Assembly: GCF_002120225.1 (NCBI RefSeq)
Contig: NZ_LAPZ01000011.1
Coordinates: 1 to 64,000 of the forward strand
Length of the DNA stretch: 64,000 bases
Direction: 5' to 3'
Source of the DNA: Tenacibaculum holothuriorum
GTDB taxonomy: Bacteria; Bacteroidota; Bacteroidia; Flavobacteriales; Flavobacteriaceae
This document shows, piece by piece, positions 34,360 through 42,978 of this stretch. Positions within the stretch are counted from its first letter, which is position 1. Every line of letters starts with the position of its first letter. The position numbers and the translations under genes are program-made. The notes beneath the pieces are model-generated. The model searched no databases. It saw only the letters and a program-made list of their open reading frames with translations, and was not told the DNA's origin.

Positions 34360-34386
34360 ATAGGTTTTTGTGGAAAAGTAAAAAAA

Positions 34387-35121
34387 TTATACTTCCTTAT
34401 AAACCTCCTTAAAAGGAATTCTAAAACGTTCTCCATAAACGCCTTCAGGTTTTCTAATTCCGCAAGAAATAATCATGTTTATTTCTGCTCCGCGTGGTAA
34501 TCCTAATAAACGTTTTACACGCCAAGTATCAGAACCTTCCATTGGGCAAGTGTCGTAACCTTCTGCTGCCATAGAAAGCATAAAAGTTTGTGCTGCTAGT
34601 CCGCAGGTTTTATGAGCTACAATGCGCATATCGCTGTTGCGAACTTCACGATAAATTGGTCTAAATAATCCAGTGATTAAAATCATTAAATATTTAAAGA
34701 AACCTAATATTCCAAAGAAATCAGCATAAGCAAACGGAATAATATTTCCATAGTAATTGCGTGCTACTTTTTCTCTGCTGCTCCACTCAGATTTTGGGTT
34801 GTCTTTTCCGAAAGTAGTATCTAGCATTTCTAGATTAGCCTTGGCTCGCTTACGCCATAAATCTTTTCGAGTAACAAAAACTACCAATTGCTGAGCGGTT
34901 CTTGCTGCATTCTGATTAAAACACATCGGAGCAAGTTTTTTAATAATGTCTTTGTTTGTTATATGGTAAAATTCCCACAATTGCATATTACTACTTGTAG
35001 GTGCTAAACTAGCTTGCTCTAAACATTTTTTTACAACACTACTATCTATTGATTTTTCAGCATCGTAAACTCTTACCGATCTACGATATGCTACTGCTTC
35101 TGATACAGATTTTTCACTCAT
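34387..35121 (-). CDS. Nitroreductase-family FMN oxidoreductase
   Basis: Protein of 244 residues. The opening AVAYRRSVRVYDAEK, the APTSSNMQLWEF FMN loop (about 37-48) and the closing GYDTCPMEGSD and ISCGIRKPEG segments are those of nitroreductase-fold NAD(P)H:flavin enzymes. A middle insertion (about 120-155) includes a hydrophobic stretch, FFKYLMILITGLF, that might contact the membrane. It reduces quinones, nitro groups or enones; substrate unknown. It lies 46 bp downstream of an aldehyde dehydrogenase gene on the same strand and may belong to the alkB operon. Confidence 0.87.
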   Translation of the reverse strand: MSEKSVSEAVAYRRSVRVYDAEKSIDSSVVKKCLEQASLAPTSSNMQLWEFYHITNKDIIKKLAPMCFNQNAARTAQQLVVFVTRKDLWRKRAKANLEMLDTTFGKDNPKSEWSSREKVARNYYGNIIPFAYADFFGILGFFKYLMILITGLFRPIYREVRNSDMRIVAHKTCGLAAQTFMLSMAAEGYDTCPMEGSDTWRVKRLLGLPRGAEINMIISCGIRKPEGVYGERFRIPFKEVYKEV

Positions 35122-35167
35122 GTGTTTTGTTTCTTTAATTTTTAAATTTTGATTCTCAGATAAAAAA

Positions 35168-36541
35168 TTATCCGAACTTCATAAGAGATTTTAATTGAGC
35201 TAATTTTCCTTTGTACGGAGCATAACGAGTAGGGATATCTAACCAAGTTCCTCTAGTAACCACTCCTTTTTTATGTGAAAAAGTATCAAAAGTTTGTTTT
35301 CCGTGGTAGCCTCCAATTCCACTTTCTCCAACGCCCCCAAAAGGTAATCTATGATTAGCAAAATGAACGGTAGTATCGTTTATGGTTCCGCCACCAAAAG
35401 AGTATCGTTGAATTATTGTCTTAGCAAATTGTTTTTTTGAAGTAAAAACATATAAAGCAAGTGGCTTGTCGTATCTAGAAGTGATGCTTTCTATATCTAC
35501 TTCTGTTTCGTAGGAAATCATCGGAAAGATAGGTCCGAAAATTTCACCTTTCATTACTTCGCTATCTAAACTAGGTTCATCAATTAAAGTAGGGGCAATA
35601 TATCTGTCTTCTCTATCGATGGTGCCGCCAATTAAACAGTTTTCATTTTCTAGCATAACTGCTAATCTGTCGAAATTACGAGTATTCACAATTCTTGGAT
35701 AATCTTCTGAAGCTTGTGGGTTTTCGCCATAAGCTCTAAAGATTTCCTCTTTAAAATATGTAACGAATTGATCTTTTACCGATTTGTGAATTAATAAATA
35801 ATCGGGAGCAATACAGGTTTGTCCTCCATTTATGAATTTACCCCAAACAAGTCGCTTTGCTGTTAGTTTTAAGTTGGCAGTTTCATCAACAATACAAGGG
35901 CTTTTTCCTCCTAATTCTAAAGTAACTGGGGTTAAAAATTCTGCAGCTGCTTTGGCAACAATTTTTCCTACAGGAACACTTCCAGTAAAGAAAATATAAT
36001 CCCAACGTTGTGCTAATAATTCTTGCGCAACCGGAACTCCACCTTCAACAACAGTTACGTGATTTTTATCAAAAACTTTCTCAACTATTTCAGTAAGTAT
36101 TTTACTAGTGTTTGGAGTAAGTTCTGAAGGTTTTAAAACTACAGTGTTTCCTGCTGCAATTGCACCTATTATTGGGTTCATTGCAAGTTGATAAGGATAA
36201 TTCCAAGGAGCAATAACTAAAACACTTCCGTAAGGTTCTTTATAGATTTTTGCTGAGGATGGAAAGTTTAAAATTGATGGAGTTACTCGTTGTGGTTTTG
36301 CCCATGTGCTTAATTTACTTATCGTCATTTTTAATTCAGAAATAACGATAGAAGTTTCTGTCATTACTGCTTCGTATTCCGATTTTTTAAAATCATTATA
36401 AAGTGCATCGGTAATGTCTTTTTCTCTTGAAATTAATTCAGAAAGTAGTTTTTTTAATACTGCTTTTCTAAAACTAATATCTTTTGTTTTTTGAGTAGTA
36501 AAAAAGTCTTTTTGAGCCTTTAAAAGCTGAGGAATGTTCAT
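35168..36541 (-). CDS. Aldehyde dehydrogenase, fatty/aryl aldehyde (ALDH3) type
   Basis: Protein of 457 residues, shorter at the N-terminus than GabD types, as in the ALDH3/coniferyl-aldehyde group. It shows APWNYPYQLAMNP, FFTGSVPVGK, LELGGKSP (base Glu209), GQTC (nucleophile Cys243) and GEIFGPIFP. Its stop is 1 bp from the downstream side of the alkB-type hydroxylase gene. The pair alkane/alkyl hydroxylase plus fatty aldehyde dehydrogenase matches the known alkane-oxidation order, missing only the alcohol step. Substrate inferred from context. Confidence 0.9.
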   Translation of the reverse strand: MNIPQLLKAQKDFFTTQKTKDISFRKAVLKKLLSELISREKDITDALYNDFKKSEYEAVMTETSIVISELKMTISKLSTWAKPQRVTPSILNFPSSAKIYKEPYGSVLVIAPWNYPYQLAMNPIIGAIAAGNTVVLKPSELTPNTSKILTEIVEKVFDKNHVTVVEGGVPVAQELLAQRWDYIFFTGSVPVGKIVAKAAAEFLTPVTLELGGKSPCIVDETANLKLTAKRLVWGKFINGGQTCIAPDYLLIHKSVKDQFVTYFKEEIFRAYGENPQASEDYPRIVNTRNFDRLAVMLENENCLIGGTIDREDRYIAPTLIDEPSLDSEVMKGEIFGPIFPMISYETEVDIESITSRYDKPLALYVFTSKKQFAKTIIQRYSFGGGTINDTTVHFANHRLPFGGVGESGIGGYHGKQTFDTFSHKKGVVTRGTWLDIPTRYAPYKGKLAQLKSLMKFG

Positions 36542-36542
36542 G

Positions 36543-37577
36543 TTAAACGAGTTCTTTTAGTTTTTTGTTCATTAATAAAAACCACAATGGTGGAAATAGT
36601 GCTAAAAGCATCATTCCTGGGTAACCAGTTGGCATTTGTGGGCTTTCGGGTAATGATTTTAAAATTTGGTAGTGTTTGCTTCCGTTGTAATGATGGTCGG
36701 AATGTCTCGATAAATTAAATAAAACCAATTTACCGATAATATGATTTGAGTTCCACGAATGTGTTCGTTTTACGCGTTCGTATCGCCCATGTTTATTTTT
36801 TGTTCTTAAGAGTCCGTAATGTTCAATATAATTTACGGTTTCTAGGAGTAAAATTCCAATGATAGCCACAGCTAAAAATGCAATTAATGCATTAAGCCCT
36901 ATTAAAAAATAGATGGTTGCTATAAGAATGATGTTAAATATAGTATAAACAATCATTCTGTTTTGATAATGAAGCCAAGATCTGTTTGATAATCTAAGTC
37001 TCTTATTTTCTAATTCCCATGCTTGATAATAACTTTGGAAGTGTGAACGTATCCAAAACCAATAAATAATTTCATTTTTTCTAGCTGTTGCAGCATCATT
37101 AGGAGTAGCAACGTTTAAATGATGCCCCGCATTATGATATGGTAAAAAATGAGTGTTTAAAGAAGTTAGTAATAAAACTTCTCCTAAAAATTCATCAAAT
37201 CGATTGTTTCTGTGCCCGAGTTCATGCCCTACATTAATTCCTATTACTCCACACATAATTCCCATTGCAGAAAATTTTCCGATAGCATCTACTGATAATA
37301 AGTTTTCATTTTGAATGATGATTAAAAACCATATAAGAAATATGATCTGTATAGGAAGTGTTAAATATAATATGTATGTATAAAGTTTGTTGTTTTTTTC
37401 TATTTCTTCTTGTTCTTTATCGAAGTTTGAAGCGTCGGGTTTAAAGAAAAACTCTGATAAAGGAACGATTCCAAAAACATAAATTAGTGGTAAAAAGGTT
37501 ATCCATCCTTTAGATGTAAAAGAAATAGCAGTTACTAAAGGTATGGTAAATACCAATAAATATTTTAGAGCTTTCAA
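36543..37577 (-). CDS. alkB: AlkB-type alkane/fatty-acyl membrane hydroxylase
   Basis: Integral-membrane di-iron hydroxylase of 344 residues with about six spans. The three histidine boxes are complete: HELGH at 118-122, HNAGHH at 148-153 and RHSDHH at 291-296, with the extra NYIEHYGL motif at 249-256 typical of alkane 1-monooxygenases. It hydroxylates the terminal carbon of a hydrocarbon chain and needs a rubredoxin or ferredoxin donor not encoded next to it. It begins with a TTG start codon (37575-37577), and no in-frame ATG lies nearby upstream. The following aldehyde dehydrogenase supports use on alkyl substrates, but relatives also act on fatty acids and other chains. Confidence 0.9.
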   Translation of the reverse strand: MKALKYLLVFTIPLVTAISFTSKGWITFLPLIYVFGIVPLSEFFFKPDASNFDKEQEEIEKNNKLYTYILYLTLPIQIIFLIWFLIIIQNENLLSVDAIGKFSAMGIMCGVIGINVGHELGHRNNRFDEFLGEVLLLTSLNTHFLPYHNAGHHLNVATPNDAATARKNEIIYWFWIRSHFQSYYQAWELENKRLRLSNRSWLHYQNRMIVYTIFNIILIATIYFLIGLNALIAFLAVAIIGILLLETVNYIEHYGLLRTKNKHGRYERVKRTHSWNSNHIIGKLVLFNLSRHSDHHYNGSKHYQILKSLPESPQMPTGYPGMMLLALFPPLWFLLMNKKLKELV

Positions 37578-37656
37578 AAGAGTAAGGGTTTAGAAAGCTA
37601 AAAATACAAATTATAAACAAGCATCACAAACTGATAGTTAAGATGCTTATTTTAGA

Positions 37657-38861
37657 TTAAATGTTCTTTTTATAGAAAGAATCCCAGTACTCCTTATTGT
37701 ATTCGACTCTGTGAAGTGAGTTTTCTTTTTTATCGTTATATTGATAATATTCAATTTCTTCAACATCTTTCGTTTCGAAATCAAATAGTTTTGAATCACT
37801 TTCGTAAGTTCTAATATTTTTGTTTTCGTCAGTATCTATTGACTCATTTATTATTCGATTGAAATATCTAGTAGCGTAATATTTACCATCTTTCAAAATG
37901 TTTGAATATTCACAGATGTTTTCTTCTTTTATAGTAATTTGAGTAAGTTCACTTTCAGTATTTATATTGTTTTTGTTGGGTTTGTAGTTTGAGAAATACA
38001 TTTTAACTTCTTCTTTTGTAAAGCTACTTGCCCAGTTTTCTATTACTTTTACAATGGCATAATTTTCTTTGTTAATATATATGAAGCCAGAGTAAATAGT
38101 AGGGTAACCTTTATTGTTGTATTTCCAATTGTCTTTTTCAGTTTTAAAAGAAATTATATAGAAACTTTTGTCTTTATCATCATTAGTTTTTACAAACTCT
38201 AAATTGAATTTTTTATATTTTCTTTTATGTAGAGTATTAGAGTATCGAATGGCATTTTGCCTATAAGAAAAGAATTGTGCTGAATTTTGATACTTTTTCT
38301 TATTAATAGTATTATTCCATTTTATTTGCTCTACTCTCTGAGAAATTACATATTCTGATAGATAACCGTAATCGCAATCTTTAGTGATGAGTTCTAAGTC
38401 TACTTTTGTTTCGTCGTTGTTGTTAACGATAATATTTCCGTATCTGTAAAAATTAAAAGGCTCTGTTGGGTGATTGTTTTTCTTGTTTTTTATAGCTCTT
38501 TCTAATATTGTCTTTGGAGATAAAAATCCTGAAACAACAACTTCATCTAATTCTTCTATATCAGATGTTAAGAATACTTTTTTGTTTAAGTTTTTTAAAA
38601 GAGTATTATAAGGTTTATAACCTATTGAAGAGATTTCTATGTGAGAGTTGTTTGTGTTTTTTCTTGTAGGAAATTTATAATAACCATTTTCATCTGCTAC
38701 TCTATAAATACCATTTTTTTAGCGATTATAGTTGCAAAAGGTATGGGTTCTTTGGTTTCTTTATCGAGGACTTGCCCTACAAAGAAATTAGATTTAGTTT
38801 GAGCATTTAATGTTTGAAAACAAATAGAAATTAGGTAGAGTAGAATAATAGTTTTTCTCAT
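37657..38861 (-). pseudogene. Frameshifted carboxypeptidase-regulatory-like protein gene
   Basis: The first part (38861-38700) encodes a signal peptide (MRKTIILLYLISICF, cleavage after NAQ) and the start of a carboxypeptidase-regulatory-like domain (GQVLDKETKEPIPFATI). At a run of seven A on the coding strand (38714-38720) the frame ends a few codons later. Adding one base continues it cleanly through NGIYRVADENGYYKF to the stop at 37657, giving a protein of about 400 residues. The frame arithmetic agrees: 38861 and 38001 lie in frames one apart. The rest has many Tyr/Asn-rich beta segments and no known catalytic motif. It is either a pseudogene or a homopolymer sequencing error. Confidence 0.8.
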
Positions 38862-38976
38862 AAAGTTTAGTTTTTGTGTCAATAATAAAAACTATTACTA
38901 AAGAAATTTCCTTTTTAACAGAAGTTTACAATTAAGGAAAATGAATTAAAGCAAGAATGTTAAATTAATTGAAAAT

Positions 38977-39663
38977 TTATAAACAAGCATCCCAAATAGG
39001 ATCTTTGGGAATAGGTGCAATAACATTTATAACTTCTTTGCTTACAGGGTGTGTAAACTGTATTTTGCGAGCATGTAAGTGAATACTACCGTCTTTATTA
39101 CTTCGTTTTGCTCCGTATTTTAAATCCCCTTTTATAATAGAGCCAATGTTCGAAAGTTGAACTCTAATTTGATGATGACGTCCTGTTTCTAAGTCTATTT
39201 CTAATAATGAATAATTGTCTAACTTCTTAATTACTGAGTAGTGAAGAATTGCTTTTTTGCTTCCATCAATTTCTTTACTATGAGCAAAAGATTTGTTGTT
39301 TTTTGGATTCTTTTTTAAGAAGTTAATTAGAGTGTTTTTTTCTTTTTTAGGATGACCTTTTACAACAGCCCAATACGTTTTTTGAATTGTTTTATCACGA
39401 AGCATTTTATTTAAACGCTCTAAAGCTTTCGAAGTTCTGGCAAAAATTACAATTCCACTTGTAGGTCTGTCTAAACGATGAACCGTACCAAGAAAAACAT
39501 TTCCTGGTTTGTTGTATTTATCCTTAATGTATGCTTTAACTACATCGCTCAAAGGAATATCACCAGTTTTGTCACCTTGAACAATATCACCCGCACGTTT
39601 ATTTACAATAATAATATGATTGTCTTCATAAATTACTTGTAAATTGTCTTTTGTAGAATGCAT
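38977..39663 (-). CDS. RluA-family 23S/tRNA pseudouridine synthase
   Basis: Protein of 228 residues, catalytic core only, with no S4 domain. The catalytic Asp65 is in HRLDRPTSG, the family hallmark, and HQIRVQL near residue 160 is the second conserved block. It converts specific uridines of rRNA or tRNA to pseudouridine. Which RNA cannot be said; short RluA-like proteins include RluC/RluD- and TruC-like enzymes. It lies 35 bp downstream of engB on the same strand. Confidence 0.88.
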   Translation of the reverse strand: MHSTKDNLQVIYEDNHIIIVNKRAGDIVQGDKTGDIPLSDVVKAYIKDKYNKPGNVFLGTVHRLDRPTSGIVIFARTSKALERLNKMLRDKTIQKTYWAVVKGHPKKEKNTLINFLKKNPKNNKSFAHSKEIDGSKKAILHYSVIKKLDNYSLLEIDLETGRHHQIRVQLSNIGSIIKGDLKYGAKRSNKDGSIHLHARKIQFTHPVSKEVINVIAPIPKDPIWDACL

Positions 39664-39678
39664 TTTTTTAAAATGTCA

Positions 39679-39696
39679 TCTCGAGAAAAGTCGAGA
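39679..39696. other. Short hairpin between engB and the pseudouridine synthase gene
   Basis: TCTCGA (39679-39684) pairs with TCGAGA (39691-39696) around a 6-nt loop. No strong T-run follows on the transcribed strand, so at most a weak terminator. Confidence 0.4.
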
Positions 39697-39698
39697 GG

Positions 39699-40310
39699 TT
39701 ATTTAAAGTTGTCAGCAACATCTTCGTTTACTTGATCAATAAATCTCAAAAACTCATCTCTTCCCATTCCTGTTTCAGAAGAAGTAATAAATGACATAGG
39801 TAATTCTTCCCAGTGATTTAGTAGTTTCTTTTTGTAAGAAGTAATTTGCTTGTTCAATTTAGAGCTTCCTAATTTGTCTGCTTTTGTGAAAACAATACAA
39901 AACGGAATTTGATTTTCACCTAAGAAACGCATGAACTCTAAATCTATTTTTTGCGGATCATGACGTGAGTCAATCAAAACAAAAGTGCAAACTAGTTGTT
40001 CACGTTCTTTAAAATAGTTTTCAATGAAAAATTGAAATATTTGACGCTTCTTTTTAGAAACTTTAGCATAACCATAACCTGGTAAATCTACCAAAAACCA
40101 AGAATCATTTATCTTAAAATGATTGATTAATTGTGTTTTTCCTGGTTTTCCTGAAGTTTTTGCTAAATTTTTACGCTCCATTAACATGTTAATTAATGAA
40201 GATTTACCAACGTTAGATCGACCTATAAAAGCATATTCTGGAATATTTTCTTTAGGCGCTTTAGTAACATTGGAGTTACTCATAACAAACTCTGCTGAAG
40301 AAATTTTCAT
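39699..40310 (-). CDS. engB: Ribosome biogenesis GTPase EngB/YihA/YsxC
   Basis: Single-domain GTPase of 203 residues. It shows P-loop GRSNVGKS (30-37), the switch-region GKTQ, DLPGYGYAKVSKK (G3), FTKADKLG (G4) and SSETG (G5). It is needed for assembly of the large ribosomal subunit in most bacteria. It lies 17 bp downstream of an alpha/beta hydrolase gene, probably in one transcription unit with the pseudouridine synthase. Confidence 0.95.
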   Translation of the reverse strand: MKISSAEFVMSNSNVTKAPKENIPEYAFIGRSNVGKSSLINMLMERKNLAKTSGKPGKTQLINHFKINDSWFLVDLPGYGYAKVSKKKRQIFQFFIENYFKEREQLVCTFVLIDSRHDPQKIDLEFMRFLGENQIPFCIVFTKADKLGSSKLNKQITSYKKKLLNHWEELPMSFITSSETGMGRDEFLRFIDQVNEDVADNFK

Positions 40311-40327
40311 CTGTTTTATGTGTTTGA

Positions 40328-41092
40328 TTATAAGTTTCTTTTAGTAAACCAACCCTCAAGAATATTGTTAAATTCTTCTGGGGTTTCCATCATGGCAGCA
40401 TGCCCACAATTATCTATCCAAAATAAATCTGAATCTGGCAAGAATTTATGAAAATCTACTGCTACTTCAGGTGGAGTAACTGTGTCTTGTTTTCCCCAAA
40501 TTAAACAGGTGGGTTGTTGCATGTTAGGTAAATCTTTAGCCATGTTGTGTCTTACAGCACTTTTCGCAATTGCTAAAGTTTTAACGAGTGTATTTCTATC
40601 ATTTATAACGTCGTAAACTTGATCTACAAGTTCGTCGGTTGCTATTTCTGGATTGTAAAAAACTTCACGTGTTTTATTTCTAACAAATTCCTTGTCTCCT
40701 CTTCTAGGGTAATTGTTACCCATTGAGTTTTCGTAAAGACCAGAGCTTCCTGTTAATACCAAGGCTGCTACGTCTTTTGGGTATTGTTTTATGTAGTATA
40801 AAGCAATGTGTCCTCCTAAGGAATTTCCTAGTAAAACTACGTCTTCTAGGTTTTTGTGTTCTATAAAATCGTGTAAAAACTTTGCTAAGTTTTTAACATT
40901 GGTTTTTAGTAAAGGTAAGGTGTATAAAGGTAATTCTGGAATGAAAACTTTATAACCTTTTTTAGAAAAATATTTAAACGTTTCGTCAAAATTACTCAAT
41001 GCTCCCATGAGTCCGTGAAGTACAATTAAGGGTCTTCCTTCACCTGCTTCTGCGTATGTAAATTTGCCTTCTGTCTTTAAAAATTCAGTCAT
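40328..41092 (-). CDS. Alpha/beta-fold hydrolase
   Basis: About 254 residues from the ATG at 41092. A TTG further up (41119) is rejected because it falls inside the predicted -7 promoter box. The fold is standard: HGLMG oxyanion loop, nucleophile Ser91 in GNSLGG, acid Asp in WGKQDTVTP and His in NCGHAAMME. It probably hydrolyses an ester or similar bond in the cytoplasm. It lies upstream of engB on the same strand and divergent from the mra/dcw cluster. Substrate unknown. Confidence 0.85.
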   Translation of the reverse strand: MTEFLKTEGKFTYAEAGEGRPLIVLHGLMGALSNFDETFKYFSKKGYKVFIPELPLYTLPLLKTNVKNLAKFLHDFIEHKNLEDVVLLGNSLGGHIALYYIKQYPKDVAALVLTGSSGLYENSMGNNYPRRGDKEFVRNKTREVFYNPEIATDELVDQVYDVINDRNTLVKTLAIAKSAVRHNMAKDLPNMQQPTCLIWGKQDTVTPPEVAVDFHKFLPDSDLFWIDNCGHAAMMETPEEFNNILEGWFTKRNL

Positions 41093-41116
41093 TATAAGTT
41101 TGATTTGACTTAACGA

Positions 41117-41124
41117 CAAATGTA
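41117..41124 (-). promoter_or_regulatory. -7 element of the alpha/beta hydrolase gene
   Basis: TACATTTG on the minus strand fits TANNTTTG and lies 24 bp upstream of the chosen ATG at 41092. It decides the start by excluding the TTG at 41119. Confidence 0.55.
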
Positions 41125-41229
41125 ATTCTTTTTTATCACTTTTTAAGATTTAAAATTTTAATGAATTAAGCGGGTGTAAACCCTCAGTTAATCAGTTTTT
41201 TAAGGGTTTTAAGGAAATTTATTAACAAA

Positions 41230-41272
41230 GTGGTAAAAAGTGGTAAAAAGTGGGTAAAAATTTATATTTTTG
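41230..41272 (+). promoter_or_regulatory. MraZ-box repeats and promoter of the mra/dcw cluster
   Basis: Three direct repeats GTGGTAAAAA, GTGGTAAAAA and GTGGGTAAAAA start at 41230, 41240 and 41250, a 10-bp period. MraZ is known to bind tandem TGGGN repeats with that helical phase in front of its own gene. TATTTTTG (41265-41272) just downstream fits the -7 element. Binding by MraZ here would repress or tune the whole cluster. Confidence 0.65.
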
Positions 41273-41297
41273 AAAATGAATCCAGAAAATGAAGTGA

Positions 41298-41765
41298 GTG
41301 ATAAATTTAATTGGAACATATGAGTGTAAAGCTGATGCAAAAGGGCGGGTGATGTTTTCATCGGCGCTTAAAAAGCAGTTGGCTCCTGTGTTGCAAGAAG
41401 GGTTTGTTATTAAGAGAGCTGTTTTTCAACCGTGTTTAGAATTGTATCCAATGCAAGAATGGAATAAGATGATGCAGAGAGTAGGAAAATTGAATCCGTT
41501 TGTAAAGAAACATAACGATTTTATAAGAAGATTCACTGCAGGTGTGAAAATGGTTGAGCTCGATGCTTCGGGGAGGTTGTTGATACCAAAAGATTTGTGT
41601 CAGTTTGCTGGGGTAGAAAAGCAAGTGGTGCTTTCTTCTGCAGTAAATATAATTGAAGTGTGGGATAAGAATCGTTACGAAAAAGCTATTGATGATGCTG
41701 CGGTGGATTTTGCAGATTTAGCTGAAGAGGTAATGGGAAATTTTGATGTAGATGAATTATCATAG
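41298..41765 (+). CDS. mraZ: Transcriptional regulator / division cluster protein MraZ
   Basis: Protein of 155 residues with two SpoVT/AbrB-like halves, each with the MraZ pattern (IGTYECKADAKGR near the start, VELDASGRLLIP near residue 87). It forms a ring-shaped DNA-binding oligomer that controls the division cluster. The start is GTG at 41298, giving the conserved INLIGTYE opening. The end overlaps rsmH by 14 bp. Its likely operator lies just upstream. Confidence 0.93.
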   Translation: MINLIGTYECKADAKGRVMFSSALKKQLAPVLQEGFVIKRAVFQPCLELYPMQEWNKMMQRVGKLNPFVKKHNDFIRRFTAGVKMVELDASGRLLIPKDLCQFAGVEKQVVLSSAVNIIEVWDKNRYEKAIDDAAVDFADLAEEVMGNFDVDELS

Positions 41766-42651
41766 TCCAGTTTTATTAAAAGAAAGTATAGATGCACTCG
41801 ATATAAAAGAAGATGGAGTGTATGTTGATGTAACCTTTGGTGGAGGTGGGCATTCGAGAGAGATATTGAATAGGTTAGGTGAGAACGGACGATTGTTTGC
41901 TTTTGATCAAGATCCTGATGCTTGGGAGAATACAATTGATGATGAAAGGTTTGTGTTGATTCAAGAAAACTTCAGGTTTGTTTCAAGATTTTTAAGATTT
42001 CATGGAGTGCGAAAAGTTGATGGTGTTTTAGGAGATTTAGGAGTTTCTTCTCATCAATTCGATGCTGCTGAAAGAGGTTTTTCAATTCGTTTTGATGGTG
42101 AGTTGGATATGAGAATGGATCAAAAAGCAGTATTGTCAGCAAAAGAAGTAGTGAATACTTATGAAGAAAATGATTTAGCTGATGTGTTGTACTTATACGG
42201 GGAGTTGAGAAATGCAAGGGCTTTAGCAAGAACAATAGTTGCTGCGAGAGCTGAAAAGCAAATTGAAACAAGTTTTGAATTGAAAGAAGTATTGAAGCGT
42301 TTTTTACCAAAAGCCAAAGAGCATAAAATACTAGCTCAAATATTTCAAGCTTTAAGAATTGAGGTGAATCAAGAGTTGGAGGTGTTAAAAGAATTTTTAC
42401 AGCAAATTCCTGATTTGTTAAATCCAGAAGGAAGGTTGAGTGTGATTTCATATCATTCATTAGAGGATAGATTGGTGAAGCGTTTTATTAGAACTGGTTT
42501 GTTTAGTGGTGAACCAGAAAAAGATTTCTATGGAAATATAAGTGTTCCGCTAAAAAAGGTTGGAAAGATGATAGTTCCAGCTCAAGAAGAAATTAAACAA
42601 AATAACAGAGCTCGAAGTGCTAAGTTGAGAATTGCCACTTTAAATGAATAG
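41752..42651 (+). CDS. rsmH: 16S rRNA (cytosine-N4)-methyltransferase
   Basis: Protein of 299 residues with the MraW layout: HSPVLLKES at the N-terminus, the SAM-binding VDVTFGGGGHSREIL (about 24-38), LGDLGVSSHQFD, RIEVNQELE and the C-terminal ISYHSLEDRLVK. It methylates C1402 of 16S rRNA. The start overlaps mraZ and the end overlaps ftsL, as expected for translational coupling. Confidence 0.95.
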   Translation: MNYHSPVLLKESIDALDIKEDGVYVDVTFGGGGHSREILNRLGENGRLFAFDQDPDAWENTIDDERFVLIQENFRFVSRFLRFHGVRKVDGVLGDLGVSSHQFDAAERGFSIRFDGELDMRMDQKAVLSAKEVVNTYEENDLADVLYLYGELRNARALARTIVAARAEKQIETSFELKEVLKRFLPKAKEHKILAQIFQALRIEVNQELEVLKEFLQQIPDLLNPEGRLSVISYHSLEDRLVKRFIRTGLFSGEPEKDFYGNISVPLKKVGKMIVPAQEEIKQNNRARSAKLRIATLNE

Positions 42652-42973
42652 TACAAAGTCTAAGATATACGATGTTTTAAAAGGGCGGTTTTTAACTGAT
42701 GAATCTTCCTTTAAAAATTGGAGGTTGATTCTGTTTGTGGTTGTCTTGTTGTTGATAATGATTACAAGTGCGCATAGAGCAGACCAAAAAGTATTGAAAA
42801 TAGCTGAGTTAAATCGATTGAAAAGACAATTGAGGGCGGAGTTTGTAGATACAGGAACAACGCTAATGAGAATGAAGTTAGAATCGAGTATTCGAGATAA
42901 AGTGAAAACAAAGGGATTGAATCCTTCAAAAACTCCCCCGCAAAAAATAAAAGTAACAGTAAAAAAAGATTAA
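42644..42973 (+). CDS. ftsL: FtsL-like division protein
   Basis: Protein of 109 residues with one membrane span (about 28-42) and a periplasmic coiled-coil stretch. Position between rsmH and ftsI, topology and size fit the Bacteroidota FtsL-like family. It should join FtsQ (DivIB) and FtsB-type proteins in the divisome. Sequence similarity alone is weak in this family; gene order carries the call. Confidence 0.85.
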   Translation: MNSTKSKIYDVLKGRFLTDESSFKNWRLILFVVVLLLIMITSAHRADQKVLKIAELNRLKRQLRAEFVDTGTTLMRMKLESSIRDKVKTKGLNPSKTPPQKIKVTVKKD

Positions 42974-42978
42974 AATAA

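Noticed and set aside
38714..38720. Programmed -1 ribosomal frameshift at the A7 run
   Set aside because: The run is not in a full X-XXY-YYZ slippery context in the zero frame and no downstream pseudoknot was seen. Indel, phase variation or sequencing error fits better.
41230..41260. CRISPR-like direct repeats
   Set aside because: The repeats are 10 bp long with no spacers, in phase before mraZ; MraZ boxes explain them.
41972..42460. Minus-strand frame of 162 codons opposite rsmH
   Set aside because: rsmH motifs are complete and the shadow frame is a low-complexity Leu/Gln-rich translation.
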